DNA of 64,000 nt from Pseudorhodobacter antarcticus. Its GTDB lineage: Bacteria; Pseudomonadota; Alphaproteobacteria; Rhodobacterales; Rhodobacteraceae. The DNA lies in assembly GCA_945860375.1 (NCBI GenBank), contig CAMAQR010000004.1, forward strand, positions 1 to 64,000. The letters are read 5' to 3'. Position numbers and translations under genes: made by a program. Below, piece by piece: positions 26,889-36,273 of this stretch (its first letter is position 1; the number at the start of each line of letters is the position of its first letter). The notes under the pieces were generated by a model. That model did not search any database. It was not told the origin of the DNA and was given only the letters and a program-made list of their open reading frames with translations.

Positions 26889-27992
26889 TCAGCCTGCGGC
26901 GTTGATCGCGCCCGGCAAGGCGGCTTCAAACGCTGCAAGGGCCGCCTCGTCCCCCAAAGACACCCTGATACAGCGGTCCAGCGGGGCCACGCCCGGCATG
27001 CGGACAAAGATGCCCGCCGCCGTCAGCTGGCTCAAGACCGCGCGGGCATGATCTCCGTCGCGGCCGCAATCCAGTGTGATGAAATTCGTGGCGGACGGCA
27101 ACGGCGTCCACCCATTGGTCCGCGCAATTGCAGCCAGCCGGATGCGGGCGGTGGCCACTTGCGCCAGTACCCGGGGCAGGTGGGTTTTGTCCTGCAAGGC
27201 CGCCAGTGCCCCGGCCTGCGCCACCCGGCCCATGCCGAAATGGTTGCGCACCTTGTCAAAGGCCTGAACCAGCGGGGCCGCCGCGATCGCATAGCCCACC
27301 CGCAACCCGGCCAGCCCATGCGCTTTGGAAAAGGTGCGCATGCGGATCAGGTTGGGGGTGTCGGCGGCAATGTCGGGGGCGGTGCCGGGGGGGGCCAGAT
27401 CAATATAGGCCTCGTCCAGCACCATCAGGGTTTTGGGTGGCAGGTGGGCCAGCATGTCTGCAATCAAGGCCGCAGGGTGATGGCTGCCCATCGGGTTGTC
27501 GGGGTTGGCGACGTAGAGAAGCCGCGCCTGCGTTCGGGCGGCAAGGTCCAGCAGTGCCTGCGGGTCCTCGTGATCGCCCCGGTAAGGCGCGCGGTGCAGG
27601 GTGCCGCCAAAGCCTGTGACGTGGAAATTGAAGGTGGGATAAGCGCCCATGCTGGTCACCACCGGGGTGCCGGGTTCGACCATCAGGCGCACCAGATAAC
27701 CCAGCAGCCCGTCGATGCCCTCCCCCACCACGATGTTGTCGGGGCGGCAGCGGTGATGGGCGGCGAGGGCGGTTTTCAGATCATGGTTTTCCGGGTCGCC
27801 ATACATCCACGCCTGCGGTGCCGCGTCTTGCATCGCCTTGATGGCGACGGGGGAGGGGCCGAAGAGAGACTCGTTCGCGCCGAGGCGGGCAAGGAAAGGG
27901 CGGCCCTGCGCCCGCTCTGCCGTCTCGGGCCCGACGAAGGGGACGGTGGAGGGCAGGGAGGCGGCAAGCGGGGTCAGGATGGGGGCTTTCAT
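26889..27992 (-). CDS. Histidinol-phosphate aminotransferase-like class I/II aminotransferase
   Basis: A 367-residue PLP enzyme. ARLGANESLFGPSP, DNIVVGEGIDGLL, VANPDNPMG, LDEAYIDL and the PLP lysine in RTFSKAHGLAGLRVGY follow the HisC group. A real HisC usually sits with his or tyrosine/phenylalanine genes; here the neighbours give no pathway, and the protein may instead transaminate an aromatic or other keto acid. The start is set at MKAPILTPLA (27992); a Met twelve codons earlier is possible. It should be cytosolic and dimeric. Confidence 0.85.
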   Translation of the reverse strand: MKAPILTPLAASLPSTVPFVGPETAERAQGRPFLARLGANESLFGPSPVAIKAMQDAAPQAWMYGDPENHDLKTALAAHHRCRPDNIVVGEGIDGLLGYLVRLMVEPGTPVVTSMGAYPTFNFHVTGFGGTLHRAPYRGDHEDPQALLDLAARTQARLLYVANPDNPMGSHHPAALIADMLAHLPPKTLMVLDEAYIDLAPPGTAPDIAADTPNLIRMRTFSKAHGLAGLRVGYAIAAAPLVQAFDKVRNHFGMGRVAQAGALAALQDKTHLPRVLAQVATARIRLAAIARTNGWTPLPSATNFITLDCGRDGDHARAVLSQLTAAGIFVRMPGVAPLDRCIRVSLGDEAALAAFEAALPGAINAAG

Positions 27993-28305
27993 GGCCGCGA
28001 TTTGGCCGGGTTTGGGGGTGGCTGGCAAGGGGAATTTGGATGGTCCCGAGTTGGGACCATTAACATATCATGTCATTTCAAGGGGTTGGGTTTCCAATTT
28101 TACGAAGAATTAAGGTTTGGCGGCAGATGGGACGGCGGTGAGGATGTGTGCACCTAGGGCCGAGGCAGTGGCTTGGTTGGAGGCCATCTTGATGGGATCA
28201 AAGACGGTGAGGGCGTCGTTGAGAGGGGCAAGGGCTGTGGCCGTTCGTCAGGGCCTTGGCGTCGCGGGCTTGGGTGAACCTGCGCGGCGCGCGGGCCCAC
28301 CCGGC
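27993..28305. other. 313-bp gap with possible decayed coding sequence
   Basis: No intact gene is seen. On the minus strand, about 28117-28240, an open stretch of some 40 codons reads ALAPLNDALTVFDPIK and ends ILTAVPSAAKP-stop, with codon use like a real gene but no start and a stop just upstream. This looks like the 3' remnant of a lost gene. The part nearest the aminotransferase contains GGTCCC-N6-GGGACC-like inverted bases (about 28042-28058) in a less GC-rich patch and could hold its promoter. Confidence 0.4.
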
Positions 28306-28635
28306 CTAACGCAGGAATTTGCGGCGGGCCTCTTCCGCGATGGCCTGGCGCAGTTCGATCTGGGCAAGGCTGGCCATGGCGGCTTTGCGCTCGGCAGGGT
28401 CGGTCAGGGTGGCCAGATGCGCGCGTTGGGCGGCGGCTTGTTTCTTGAAGGTGATTTCGGGCGGCAGCACCCCGGCTTCGGCCATGATGCGAAAACCCAC
28501 GGCGTCACCCGGCGTGATGAAGGCGTCGCCGGGACGGTCGGGCAGGGGTTGGCCTTCGCCCTTGAGGCCCTGCAGCGCGCCCTTGGCGCGGGCTTTGGCG
28601 ATTTGGCGTTCGGTGAGGGGATTGAACCAGGACAT
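28306..28635 (-). CDS. DUF1992 (DnaJ homologue subfamily C28-like) protein
   Basis: A 109-residue protein whose first 70 residues fit DUF1992: ERQIAKARAKGALQGLKGEGQPLP and a helical continuation (MAEAGVLPPEITFKKQA). The rest is charged and helical (AQRAHLATLTDPAERKAAM). The domain is found alone in bacteria and in a eukaryotic DNAJC28; its role is unknown. It lies downstream of valS in the same direction with a pair of inverted repeat elements between. Confidence 0.85.
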   Translation of the reverse strand: MSWFNPLTERQIAKARAKGALQGLKGEGQPLPDRPGDAFITPGDAVGFRIMAEAGVLPPEITFKKQAAAQRAHLATLTDPAERKAAMASLAQIELRQAIAEEARRKFLR

Positions 28636-28681
28636 GCGTCACCTCCTGCATCGAAGGTAGGCATTTGCGGGCGCTGTGGAA

Positions 28682-28734
28682 AGGGGGGCTGTCTGCCCCC
28701 CTCACCCCCCGAGGATATTTTTGCCAAGATGAAG
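28682..28734 (+). repeat. Dispersed GATATTT element, copy 5a
   Basis: Hairpin GGGGGGCTGTCTGCCCCCC is followed by TCACCCCCCGAGGATATTTT and TGCCAAGATGAAG. It lies head-to-head with copy 5b, so that GGATATTT...AAGATGAA can pair with TTCATCTTGG...AAATATCC to form one large hairpin around the loop GCCGG. Confidence 0.85.
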
Positions 28735-28738
28735 CCGG

Positions 28739-28775
28739 TTTCATCTTGGCCCAAATATCCCCGCCGGAGGCTCTG
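28739..28775 (-). repeat. Dispersed GATATTT element, copy 5b
   Basis: On the minus strand it reads CAGAGCCTCCGGCGGGGATA then TTTGGGCCAAGATGAAA. The first 23 bases are identical to copy 6 on the other side of valS, in inverted orientation. It lies just after the valS stop. Confidence 0.85.
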
Positions 28776-28796
28776 CTGTCGGTCCGGCGGGCGGAC

Positions 28797-31700
28797 TTAA
28801 CCCAGTTCGGCCAGCCGGTTCAACGCGGCTTGCAGCTTGGCGGCCTCATCTTCGCGCGCCTCCAGATTGGCGGTCGCTTCGGCGATCACCTCTTCGGGGG
28901 CGGATTTGGCGAAGTTGGGGTTGTTCAGCCGACCCTTCAGCCCGCCGATTTCCTTGGCAAGCTTGTCCATCGCTTTGGTCAGACGGGATTTTTCCTCGGC
29001 AATGTCGATCAGGCCCGCCAGCGGGATGGCAAAGCTGGCCCCCGGTGCCGCCACGGCGATGGAGCCTTTGGGGGCCACGCCTTCGCTGTGGCCATCGATG
29101 CGGGCCATGCGTTTGATCAGCGCCTCGTTGCGCGTCCAAGCGGTGCGGGCCGCGGCGGAAAGCTCGGTCGCCACAAGGTCGCATTTCAGGCCGACGGGGA
29201 CGTGGACCTGCGCGCGGGCGGAGCGGATTTCGTCAATCAGGGTGGTGACGAAACCCATTTCGGTGGCGGCTTCGGGGTTGACTAGTTCCGCGCCGTAGGT
29301 CGGCCAGTCGGTGTGGACCAAGGGTTTTTGCCTCGTGCCGGTGGTCGACCACAGCTCTGTGGTGATGAAGGGCATGATCGGGTGCAGCAGAATCATGCAT
29401 TGGTCCAGAACCCAAGCCATGGTGGCGCGGGTTTCGGGCGCGTCGGGGCCGTCAAACAGCGGCTTGGCGAATTCGACATACCAGTCGCAGACCTTGCCCC
29501 AGACGAATTTGTAAAGCGCGTCGGCGGCTTGGTCGAAGCGGTAGTCGGTGAGGGCGGCGTTGACCTCGGTCAGCGTGCGGGTGGTTTCACCGATGATCCA
29601 TTTGTTCGCGGTGGCAGTGGCATTCGGCGGGGTGGCTTGGGTCTGGTGGTTTTCCCACACACCGTTCATTTCGGCAAAGCGGCAGGCGTTCCAGAGTTTG
29701 GTGCCGAAGTTGCGGTAGCCTGCGATGCGGGCGGTGTCGAGTTTCAGAACGCCGCCGAGGGAGGCCATCGCGGCGTTGGAAAACCGCAGCGCGTCGGCGC
29801 CAAATTCGTCGATGATCTCCAGCGGGTCGATGACGTTGCCAAGCGATTTTGACATCTTCTTGCCCTTGGCGTCGCGGACGAGGCCGTGCAGATAGACGGT
29901 TTTGAAAGGAACCTCGTTCACCACGGCAAGCTGCATCATCATCATCCGGGCAACCCAGAAGAAGATGATATCCGCCCCGGTGATCAGGGTCGAGGTGGGG
30001 AAATACTTTTGCAATTCAGGGGTTTGCTCGGGCCAGCCGAGCGTGCCGATCGGCCAGAGACCAGAGGAGAACCAGGTGTCGAGGACGTCGGGGTCTTGCC
30101 AGACCGGGTAAGTCAGATGGGTCGGGTCTTGGCTCAGGTTGTAGTCCGCCAATGACCGCGCAAGCAACGTCACGGCCGCGTTGCGATCGGCGACTTCCAC
30201 GATACGGGCGTTGTTCAAGGGATGTGGCAGGGCGGCAAGGTCATCGCGGAAACGCTCAGCCACCGTCGCAAGTTCGGCTGCGCAATGGTGGCGCGCCTCG
30301 CGGTCGATGTGCCCCCCATCGCCGAGAAACTTGATGATCTCGACCTCGTCCAGCGCGTTGTCGTCTTCGTCATCCGCGAAATCGGGGGCGTCGAGATTGA
30401 GGCCATACCAAACCGGTATCTGATGCCCCCACCACAATTGCCGTGAAATACACCAAGGCTCGATATTCTCCAGCCAGTGGAAATAGGTCTTTTCGCCCGA
30501 TTCCGGGATGATCTTGGTCGCACCTGAGCGCACGGCGTCCAATGCTGGCCCCACGATCTTGGCGGTGTCAACGAACCATTGATCTGTCAGCATCGGCTCG
30601 ATCACCACTTTGGAGCGGTCGCCGAAGGGCTGCATGATCTTTTTGGATTCGACGAAAGGCTCGCGGGTCAGGTGTTCAGAACCCGTCTCGGGGTCGATCT
30701 CGGTCATCAAGGTCGACACGCACAGACCCAAGGCGTTGATATCCGCCACCACAAGCTTGCGCGCCTCCAGCCGGTCCAGCCCGCGGTATTTTTCGGGGAC
30801 AAGGTTGAGGGCGTCGACTTCGGACTCGCTCGCGGGTGACCCCGCCGCGATTTCGCGGGCGCGGATCACGGCCTGCGCATAAGGTGCTCCATCGGCGCGC
30901 ATCTGGGCGCGGGTGTCCATCAGGCGGTAGCAGGGCAGATTGTTGCGCTTGGCGACCTGATAATCGTTGAAATCATGCGCGCCGGTGATTTTCACCGCAC
31001 CCGAGCCAAAGGTCGGATCGGGATATTCATCGGCGATGATCGGGATCAGACGGTCACAGAGCGGCAGGTGGACCATTTTGCCGATGATGGATTGATAGCG
31101 CGCGTCGGACGGATGCACGGCAACCGCACCGTCACCCAGCATGGTTTCGGGGCGGGTGGTGGCGATGGAAATGTGGTTGCGCATCTCGCGCAGCGTCACG
31201 TTGCCGTCTTCGTCTTTCTCAACATATTCATAGGTTTGCTTGTCGGCGAGCGTGTATTTGAAATGCCACATATGGCCCGCGACTTCGATATTCTCGACCT
31301 CGAGATCGGAAATCGCCGTTTCAAAATGCGGGTCCCAGTTGACCAAGCGCTTGCCGCGATAGATCAGGCCCTTGGTGTACATATCCACGAAGACCTTGAT
31401 CACGGCGTCGTGGAAATTGCCGTCCTCGCCCGCAGGTGCCCCCGGCGCGCCCGACATGGTGAAGGCCTCACGGTCCCAATCGCAAGACGCGCCCAACCGC
31501 TGCAACTGCCCGATGATGGTGCCGCGCGATTGCACCTTTTGCTGCCAGACCCGTGCCAGAAACGCCTCGCGCCCCATTTCGCGGCGGCTGGGCTCTTGGT
31601 GCAGCGCCATGTCGCGTTCGGTCACCATTTGCGTCGCGATCCCGGCATGATCGGTGCCCACCTGCCACAGGGTGTCATGCCCCTGCATCCGGTGCCAGCG

Positions 31701-31901
31701 CACCAGAATGTCCTGCAAGGTGTTGTTGAACGCATGGCCCATGTGCAGCGATCCGGTCACGTTCGGCGGCGGGATCATCACCGAAAACGCCTCTGCCCCC
31801 GGCTTGGCATTCGCCCCGGCTGCACCTGCCTTATGGTCGATCCACTGTGCAGAAATCCGGGCCTCGGCCTCGGCGGGAGAGAAGGTTTTTTCCATCGGCA
31901 T
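28797..31901 (-). CDS. valS: Valyl-tRNA synthetase
   Basis: A 1034-residue class Ia synthetase charging tRNA-Val. The HIGH signature is in [15 protein letters not shown] and KMSKS in [12 protein letters not shown]. An inserted editing domain (about 200-400), an anticodon-binding domain and a C-terminal coiled coil ([20 protein letters not shown]) are present, as expected for ValRS. Three Met codons crowd the start; I prefer 31901 because AAGGA lies eight bases upstream, while 31910 would sit on the ribosome site. The gene is bracketed by inverted copies of a repeat element. Confidence 0.97.
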   Translation of the reverse strand: MPMEKTFSPAEAEARISAQWIDHKAGAAGANAKPGAEAFSVMIPPPNVTGSLHMGHAFNNTLQDILVRWHRMQGHDTLWQVGTDHAGIATQMVTERDMALHQEPSRREMGREAFLARVWQQKVQSRGTIIGQLQRLGASCDWDREAFTMSGAPGAPAGEDGNFHDAVIKVFVDMYTKGLIYRGKRLVNWDPHFETAISDLEVENIEVAGHMWHFKYTLADKQTYEYVEKDEDGNVTLREMRNHISIATTRPETMLGDGAVAVHPSDARYQSIIGKMVHLPLCDRLIPIIADEYPDPTFGSGAVKITGAHDFNDYQVAKRNNLPCYRLMDTRAQMRADGAPYAQAVIRAREIAAGSPASESEVDALNLVPEKYRGLDRLEARKLVVADINALGLCVSTLMTEIDPETGSEHLTREPFVESKKIMQPFGDRSKVVIEPMLTDQWFVDTAKIVGPALDAVRSGATKIIPESGEKTYFHWLENIEPWCISRQLWWGHQIPVWYGLNLDAPDFADDEDDNALDEVEIIKFLGDGGHIDREARHHCAAELATVAERFRDDLAALPHPLNNARIVEVADRNAAVTLLARSLADYNLSQDPTHLTYPVWQDPDVLDTWFSSGLWPIGTLGWPEQTPELQKYFPTSTLITGADIIFFWVARMMMMQLAVVNEVPFKTVYLHGLVRDAKGKKMSKSLGNVIDPLEIIDEFGADALRFSNAAMASLGGVLKLDTARIAGYRNFGTKLWNACRFAEMNGVWENHQTQATPPNATATANKWIIGETTRTLTEVNAALTDYRFDQAADALYKFVWGKVCDWYVEFAKPLFDGPDAPETRATMAWVLDQCMILLHPIMPFITTELWSTTGTRQKPLVHTDWPTYGAELVNPEAATEMGFVTTLIDEIRSARAQVHVPVGLKCDLVATELSAAARTAWTRNEALIKRMARIDGHSEGVAPKGSIAVAAPGASFAIPLAGLIDIAEEKSRLTKAMDKLAKEIGGLKGRLNNPNFAKSAPEEVIAEATANLEAREDEAAKLQAALNRLAELG

Positions 31902-31984
31902 TTCGGGCATCCTTGAACGTGTTGGCTTGTCCTAAACAATTGGGCGGGCAAGGCCAAGCGTCGGATGCTTGGAATGCGTGGGTC

Positions 31985-32023
31985 CAGAGCCTCCGGCGGG
32001 GATATTTTTGCCAATGTGAAGGG
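31985..32023 (+). repeat. Dispersed GATATTT element, copy 6
   Basis: CAGAGCCTCCGGCGGGGATA, then TTTTTGCCAATGTGAAGGG. It lies between the Lrp-type regulator stop and the valS start. It shares its first 23 bases exactly with copy 5b, in inverted orientation 3.2 kb away. Confidence 0.85.
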
Positions 32024-32087
32024 AGAAGGCGCGACAGCAGCGGGCGCGTCGCCCCTCGTATGGGGGGCAAGTGCGCCCTTGGTTGGC

Positions 32088-32519
32088 TTAGACGGCCCGG
32101 TCCAGCTTTGTGCTCAGATGGATCAGGCTTTCCGACGACTTCACCCCGGTCAGCGCGCCGATCTGGTCCAGCACCTGATCGAGCAATTGGGTGTTGCTGG
32201 CGGCCACTTGCAACAGCAGATCGAAGCGGCCCGAGGTTGTGAACACCCGTTCCACCTCTGGGATCGACTTCAGACGGGTCAGGATGGCGGCTTGCGACCG
32301 TGGCTCAATCGTCAGCAGGACCGACGCCCGCAACCGCCCCTGCCGCGCGGCTTCGCCCAGTTTCAGCGTGTAACCTGCGATGATGCCGCCCGTCTCCAAC
32401 CGCTCCAGCCGCGCCTGAATTGTGGACCGCGCCACCTTCAGGCGACGCGCCAAAGTGGCGACGGACATGCGGGCATCGGCCCCCAGCAGGGTCAGAATGT
32501 TACGATCGAGGTCATCCAT
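32088..32519 (-). CDS. Lrp/AsnC-family transcriptional regulator
   Basis: A 143-residue regulator with an N-terminal helix-turn-helix (LDRNILTLLGADARMSVATL, then LKVARSTIQARLERLE) and a C-terminal RAM ligand domain (EVERVFTTSGRFDLLLQV). Such proteins respond to amino acids and often control the gene transcribed away from them. Here the divergent partner is an ornithine/lysine decarboxylase gene, 223 bp away, making ornithine, lysine or arginine a plausible signal. This link is inferred. Confidence 0.93.
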   Translation of the reverse strand: MDDLDRNILTLLGADARMSVATLARRLKVARSTIQARLERLETGGIIAGYTLKLGEAARQGRLRASVLLTIEPRSQAAILTRLKSIPEVERVFTTSGRFDLLLQVAASNTQLLDQVLDQIGALTGVKSSESLIHLSTKLDRAV

Positions 32520-32742
32520 ACAGTATGTATCCTTTTTTCGTCGTTATAACGAAGATTTCGGGCATTTATATAGTTTTGTTCGGTGAAGTTGTAGCCCATA
32601 TGCGGCATCCTACGTTGCAGGAAAAGGGCGGCTCATACGCACCTGGCCTGGTTGGAAAACCTTGCAGGTGCCCTGAGCAAATCGCTGCCCTTCACGGCAA
32701 CGAGGGGGGATTTGCATCTTGTTGGCAGAAGGGAATACGCCG
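32520..32742. promoter_or_regulatory. Divergent promoter region between Lrp-type regulator and decarboxylase
   Basis: A 223-bp spacer with an AT-rich half (32520-32600, containing TTATAACGAAG and TTTATATAGTTTTG) next to the regulator start. It must carry both promoters and is where the regulator would bind. No exact operator is defined. Confidence 0.5.
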
Positions 32743-33888
32743 ATGGGACTGTCCAAATCAATCTGGACCAACCCGACCGAATACCTGCGCACTCAGCAGC
32801 CGGAGAACCCGGTGCTGTTTTTCGCACCCACCGCAATTCAAGCCGTCGCCCGGCGTTTTCTTGATGGTTTTCCGGGTCTTGTGACCTACGCCGTCAAGTC
32901 GAACCCCGGCGAAGAGGTTGTGGAAAATCTGATCGCGGCGGGGGTCAAGGGCTTTGACTGCGCCTCGCCGTTCGAGATCGACCTGATCCGGCGCTTGGCC
33001 CCGGATGCGGCCGTGCATTACAACAACCCGGTGCGGTCGCGTGCCGAAATCGCGCATTCCGTGGCGCGCAAGGTCAAATCCTACTCGGTCGATTCGCATT
33101 CCGAGCTGGCGAAACTGATCGAAATGGTGCCGACCGAGAATTGCGAAATCACGGTGCGGTTCAAATTGCCGGTGGCGGGTGCTGCCTATAACTTCGGTGC
33201 CAAGTTTGGCGCGACCGAAGAGGTGGCGGTCGAGTTGCTGAAAACCGTGGCGGCGGCTGGGTTTATCCCGTCGATCACCTTCCACCCCGGCACGCAATGC
33301 ACCGATCCGGCGGCTTGGGCGTCCTACATCCGCGAGGCGGCGGTGATCGCGCAAAAGGCGGGCGTCAAGATTGCCCGGCTGAATGTCGGCGGCGGCTTCC
33401 CAAGCCACCGAGCAGAAGGCGTGACGCCGCAGTTGGAGGCAACCTTTGCCACCATCGACCGCGTTGCAACCGAAGCCTTTGGCGCGGATCGCCCGGTGCT
33501 GATCTGCGAGCCGGGCCGTGCGATGTGCGGCGATGCCTTTACATTGGCCGCCCGCGTGAAATCGGTGCGCGATGACATGCATGTGTTCCTGAACGACGGT
33601 GTCTACGGGTCGCTGTTCGAACTGGGGCAGATCGGCATCATTGACCGTATCGAGGTGCTGTCGGCCCAAGGCGTGCGTCGCAGCGGGGCGATCTTGCCGC
33701 GCATCTGTTTTGGCCCGACCTGCGATTCGGTGGACCGTCTGCCCGGCGACATGCCGTTCCCGTCTGACATTGCCGAGGGGGATTTCGTCATCGTTCACGG
33801 CATGGGCGCCTATTCCACCGTCACCAACAGCCGCTTCAATGGCTTTGGCGAGTTGGGGATGGTCACGGTTTTGTCGCTCAAGGTCTGA
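32743..33888 (+). CDS. Ornithine/lysine decarboxylase, alanine-racemase fold (group IV)
   Basis: A 381-residue PLP decarboxylase producing putrescine (or cadaverine). The PLP lysine is in TYAVKSNPGEE. Also visible are the glycine loop LNVGGGFPS, the phosphate-binding ICEPGRAM, and the active-site cysteine in CFGPTCDSVD, the specificity region shared with eukaryotic ODC. The ATG at 32743 has AAGGGA upstream; an earlier Met at 32719 does not. A strong hairpin terminator follows. N-carbamoylputrescine amidase 3.5 kb downstream would give a second route to putrescine. Confidence 0.94.
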   Translation: MGLSKSIWTNPTEYLRTQQPENPVLFFAPTAIQAVARRFLDGFPGLVTYAVKSNPGEEVVENLIAAGVKGFDCASPFEIDLIRRLAPDAAVHYNNPVRSRAEIAHSVARKVKSYSVDSHSELAKLIEMVPTENCEITVRFKLPVAGAAYNFGAKFGATEEVAVELLKTVAAAGFIPSITFHPGTQCTDPAAWASYIREAAVIAQKAGVKIARLNVGGGFPSHRAEGVTPQLEATFATIDRVATEAFGADRPVLICEPGRAMCGDAFTLAARVKSVRDDMHVFLNDGVYGSLFELGQIGIIDRIEVLSAQGVRRSGAILPRICFGPTCDSVDRLPGDMPFPSDIAEGDFVIVHGMGAYSTVTNSRFNGFGELGMVTVLSLKV

Positions 33889-33913
33889 TTGCCGCACAAT
33901 CTGTTCTGAATTG

Positions 33914-33945
33914 CGCCCCCGGCTGGACAAATCCAGCCGGGGGCG
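33914..33945 (+). terminator. Hairpin terminator after the decarboxylase gene
   Basis: A perfect 13-bp stem (CGCCCCCGGCTGG with CCAGCCGGGGGCG) with a 6-base loop ACAAAT, 26 bp after the stop codon. It is followed by a weak T-containing stretch (GTAGGTGTTT). It also separates the next gene, which begins at 33979. Confidence 0.8.
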
Positions 33946-33978
33946 TAGGTGTTTCGGATCAGAGTTTTGGGGGGCAGC

Positions 33979-36273
33979 ATGGCGAAATTTGGCGCAGCGC
34001 AGGGCAAGGGTCGGCTGGAGGACATACGGTTTCTGACCGGCGGCGGGCGCTATGTTGATGATATTGCGCCAGAGGCTGCTTTGGTCGCCTATTTCCTGCG
34101 GGCGCAAGCGGCGCATGGGCGGTTTGATCTGGACCTGTCGGCGGCGCGCGGCGCAAGGGGCGTGCATCTGGTGCTGGACGCTGCGGGTTTGGCTGCCTTG
34201 GGCGTTGATCTGGCGATGGAAGGGGAGCGGATCACCTCGGCCAATGGCACGGGTGCCGGGCCGGAACGCCCGGTTCTGGCGCGTGGCGTGGCGCGCTTTG
34301 CCGGTGAGGCGGTGGCGCTGATCGTGGCCGACACCCTGCTGCAGGCGCGCGATGCGGCGGAACTGGTCGATCTGAGCTTTGACGACTTGCCGGTGGCGAT
34401 GGCTTTGGCGACGGGTGGCCCAACCATTCATCCCGAGGCCCCCGGCAATCTGGCTTTTGACTATACGATCGGCGACGCGGCGGCGGTGGCTGCGGCTTTG
34501 GCCGCATCGCTGCATCAGCTTGACCTGACCGTCACCCACAACCGCATCATCGTGGCCGCGATGGAGCCGCGCGGGGCCTATGCGGAATATGCAGCCGACG
34601 ACCAAACGGGGGGCCGTCTGCATCTGTGCGTGAACGGCCAAGGGGTCTGGACGCAAAAGCGCGAGTTGGCCCGGATGCTGGGCATGGACGCCGATGCCGT
34701 CCGGGTCACGAACCCCGATGTCGGCGGCGGCTTTGGCATGAAGGCGATGACCTATCCCGAATACATCTGCATTGCGGCGGCGGCGCGGGCTTTGGGGCGT
34801 CCGGTGCGTTGGATTGCGGACCGGTCGGAATCGATGCTGACCGACAATGGCGGGCGCGATCTGGTGGCCCATGCGCGGATCGGTTTTGACGCCGATCTGC
34901 GGATCACGGCCTACGATGTTAACCTTGTCTCCAACCTTGGGGCGTATAACTCGCAGTTCGGGCAGGCGATCCAGACAGAGTTGTTCTCCAAAGTGCTGAC
35001 AGGGGTTTATGATATTCCGGTGGCCCATCTGGGTGCGGTGGGGGTCTATACCAACACCACGCCCATCGATGCTTATCGCGGTGCGGGGCGGCCCGAGGCC
35101 AACCTGACGATAGAGCGGGTGATGGACCATGCCGCGCGGGTGTTGGGCGTCGATGGCTTCGATCTGCGGCTGCGCAATGTGATCCGCGCCTTTCCGCATC
35201 GGTTGGTGTCGGGCGATGATGTGGACTGCGGCGATTTTGCCAATGTGCTGTTGCAGGCCCGAAACCACGCCGATGTGGCGGGATTTGCCGCACGCAAGGC
35301 GGCCTCGGCGGCGCAGGGGATGCTGCGGGGCATTGGCGTGGCAAGCTATCTTGAATCGATCCTTGGCAGTCCGGTCGAAACCGCGCGGCTGGTGCTGGAC
35401 GCGGACGGTGGCGCGACGCTCTATGTCGGCACCCAGTCGAACGGGCAGGGGCATGAGACGGTGTACACCCGCATGCTGGCGCAAGCGACCGGGATTGACC
35501 CCGCGCTGATCCGCATTGTGCAGGGCGACAGTGACCGCATCCGGCACGGCGGCGGTACGGGGGGATCGCGGTCTGTCACCGTGCAAGGCACGGCCACGCG
35601 CAGCACGGTTGCGGCGGCGGTGGCGGGGTTTGCGGCGTTTCTGGCGGCGGAATGGGCCGTGCCAGAGGTGGGCTTTGACGATCTGACCTTCGGCGCGGCG
35701 GGGTCCAACCTGCGCCTGAGCATGGCCGAGGCGGCGGCTCTGGCGCGGGTGAAGGGGCGTGCCGATCTGCTGGACGTGGCGCAGACGATTCGGTTGGACG
35801 CCGGGGCATACCCAAATGGCTGCCATGTGGTCGAGGTTGAGATTGATCCCGAAACCGGAGCCCTGACCATGGATCGCTACACGGTGGTCGATGATTTCGG
35901 CACGCTGATTGCGCCCGAACTGGTGGCGGGGCAGGTGCATGGCGGCATTGCGCAGGGGTTTGGCCAAGCGGTGACAGAAGCCGCGATTTATGATGAAAAT
36001 GGCCAGCTTTTGTCCGGCAGTTTCATGGATTACGCCATGCCGCGCGCCTCTGACTTGCCCAACATCAGCCTGCATGACGCGCCGACCTACACCAAAACCA
36101 ACCCCTTGGGCATGAAGGGCTGTGGCGAGGCAGGCACGGTTGGCGCTTGCGGTGCGATTTCCAACGCGGTGCTGGATGCCTTGGCCCCGCGGGGCGTCAC
36201 GCGGGTTGACATGCCCTTCACCCCCGTCCGCATCTGGGGCTGGTTGCAGGAGGTGCGCACTGTCACTGCTTAA
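33979..36273 (+). CDS. Molybdenum hydroxylase large subunit (xanthine dehydrogenase/CO-dehydrogenase-like), orphan
   Basis: A 764-residue subunit binding molybdopterin cytosine dinucleotide, as in CoxL-type enzymes. Visible features are the N-terminal KGRLEDIRFLTGGGRYVDDI, VGGGFGMK, AYRGAGRPEA, the cofactor loop TNPLGMKGCGEAGTVGAC with the catalytic Glu, and QGHETVYTRML. The active-site loop is AYRGAGR, not AYxCSFR, so it is not a true CO dehydrogenase. The medium FAD and small 2Fe-2S subunits usually encoded next to it are absent here; they must be elsewhere or missing. moaC and moeA for the cofactor lie 10 kb away. GGGGGG precedes the ATG. Confidence 0.9.
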   Translation: MAKFGAAQGKGRLEDIRFLTGGGRYVDDIAPEAALVAYFLRAQAAHGRFDLDLSAARGARGVHLVLDAAGLAALGVDLAMEGERITSANGTGAGPERPVLARGVARFAGEAVALIVADTLLQARDAAELVDLSFDDLPVAMALATGGPTIHPEAPGNLAFDYTIGDAAAVAAALAASLHQLDLTVTHNRIIVAAMEPRGAYAEYAADDQTGGRLHLCVNGQGVWTQKRELARMLGMDADAVRVTNPDVGGGFGMKAMTYPEYICIAAAARALGRPVRWIADRSESMLTDNGGRDLVAHARIGFDADLRITAYDVNLVSNLGAYNSQFGQAIQTELFSKVLTGVYDIPVAHLGAVGVYTNTTPIDAYRGAGRPEANLTIERVMDHAARVLGVDGFDLRLRNVIRAFPHRLVSGDDVDCGDFANVLLQARNHADVAGFAARKAASAAQGMLRGIGVASYLESILGSPVETARLVLDADGGATLYVGTQSNGQGHETVYTRMLAQATGIDPALIRIVQGDSDRIRHGGGTGGSRSVTVQGTATRSTVAAAVAGFAAFLAAEWAVPEVGFDDLTFGAAGSNLRLSMAEAAALARVKGRADLLDVAQTIRLDAGAYPNGCHVVEVEIDPETGALTMDRYTVVDDFGTLIAPELVAGQVHGGIAQGFGQAVTEAAIYDENGQLLSGSFMDYAMPRASDLPNISLHDAPTYTKTNPLGMKGCGEAGTVGACGAISNAVLDALAPRGVTRVDMPFTPVRIWGWLQEVRTVTA

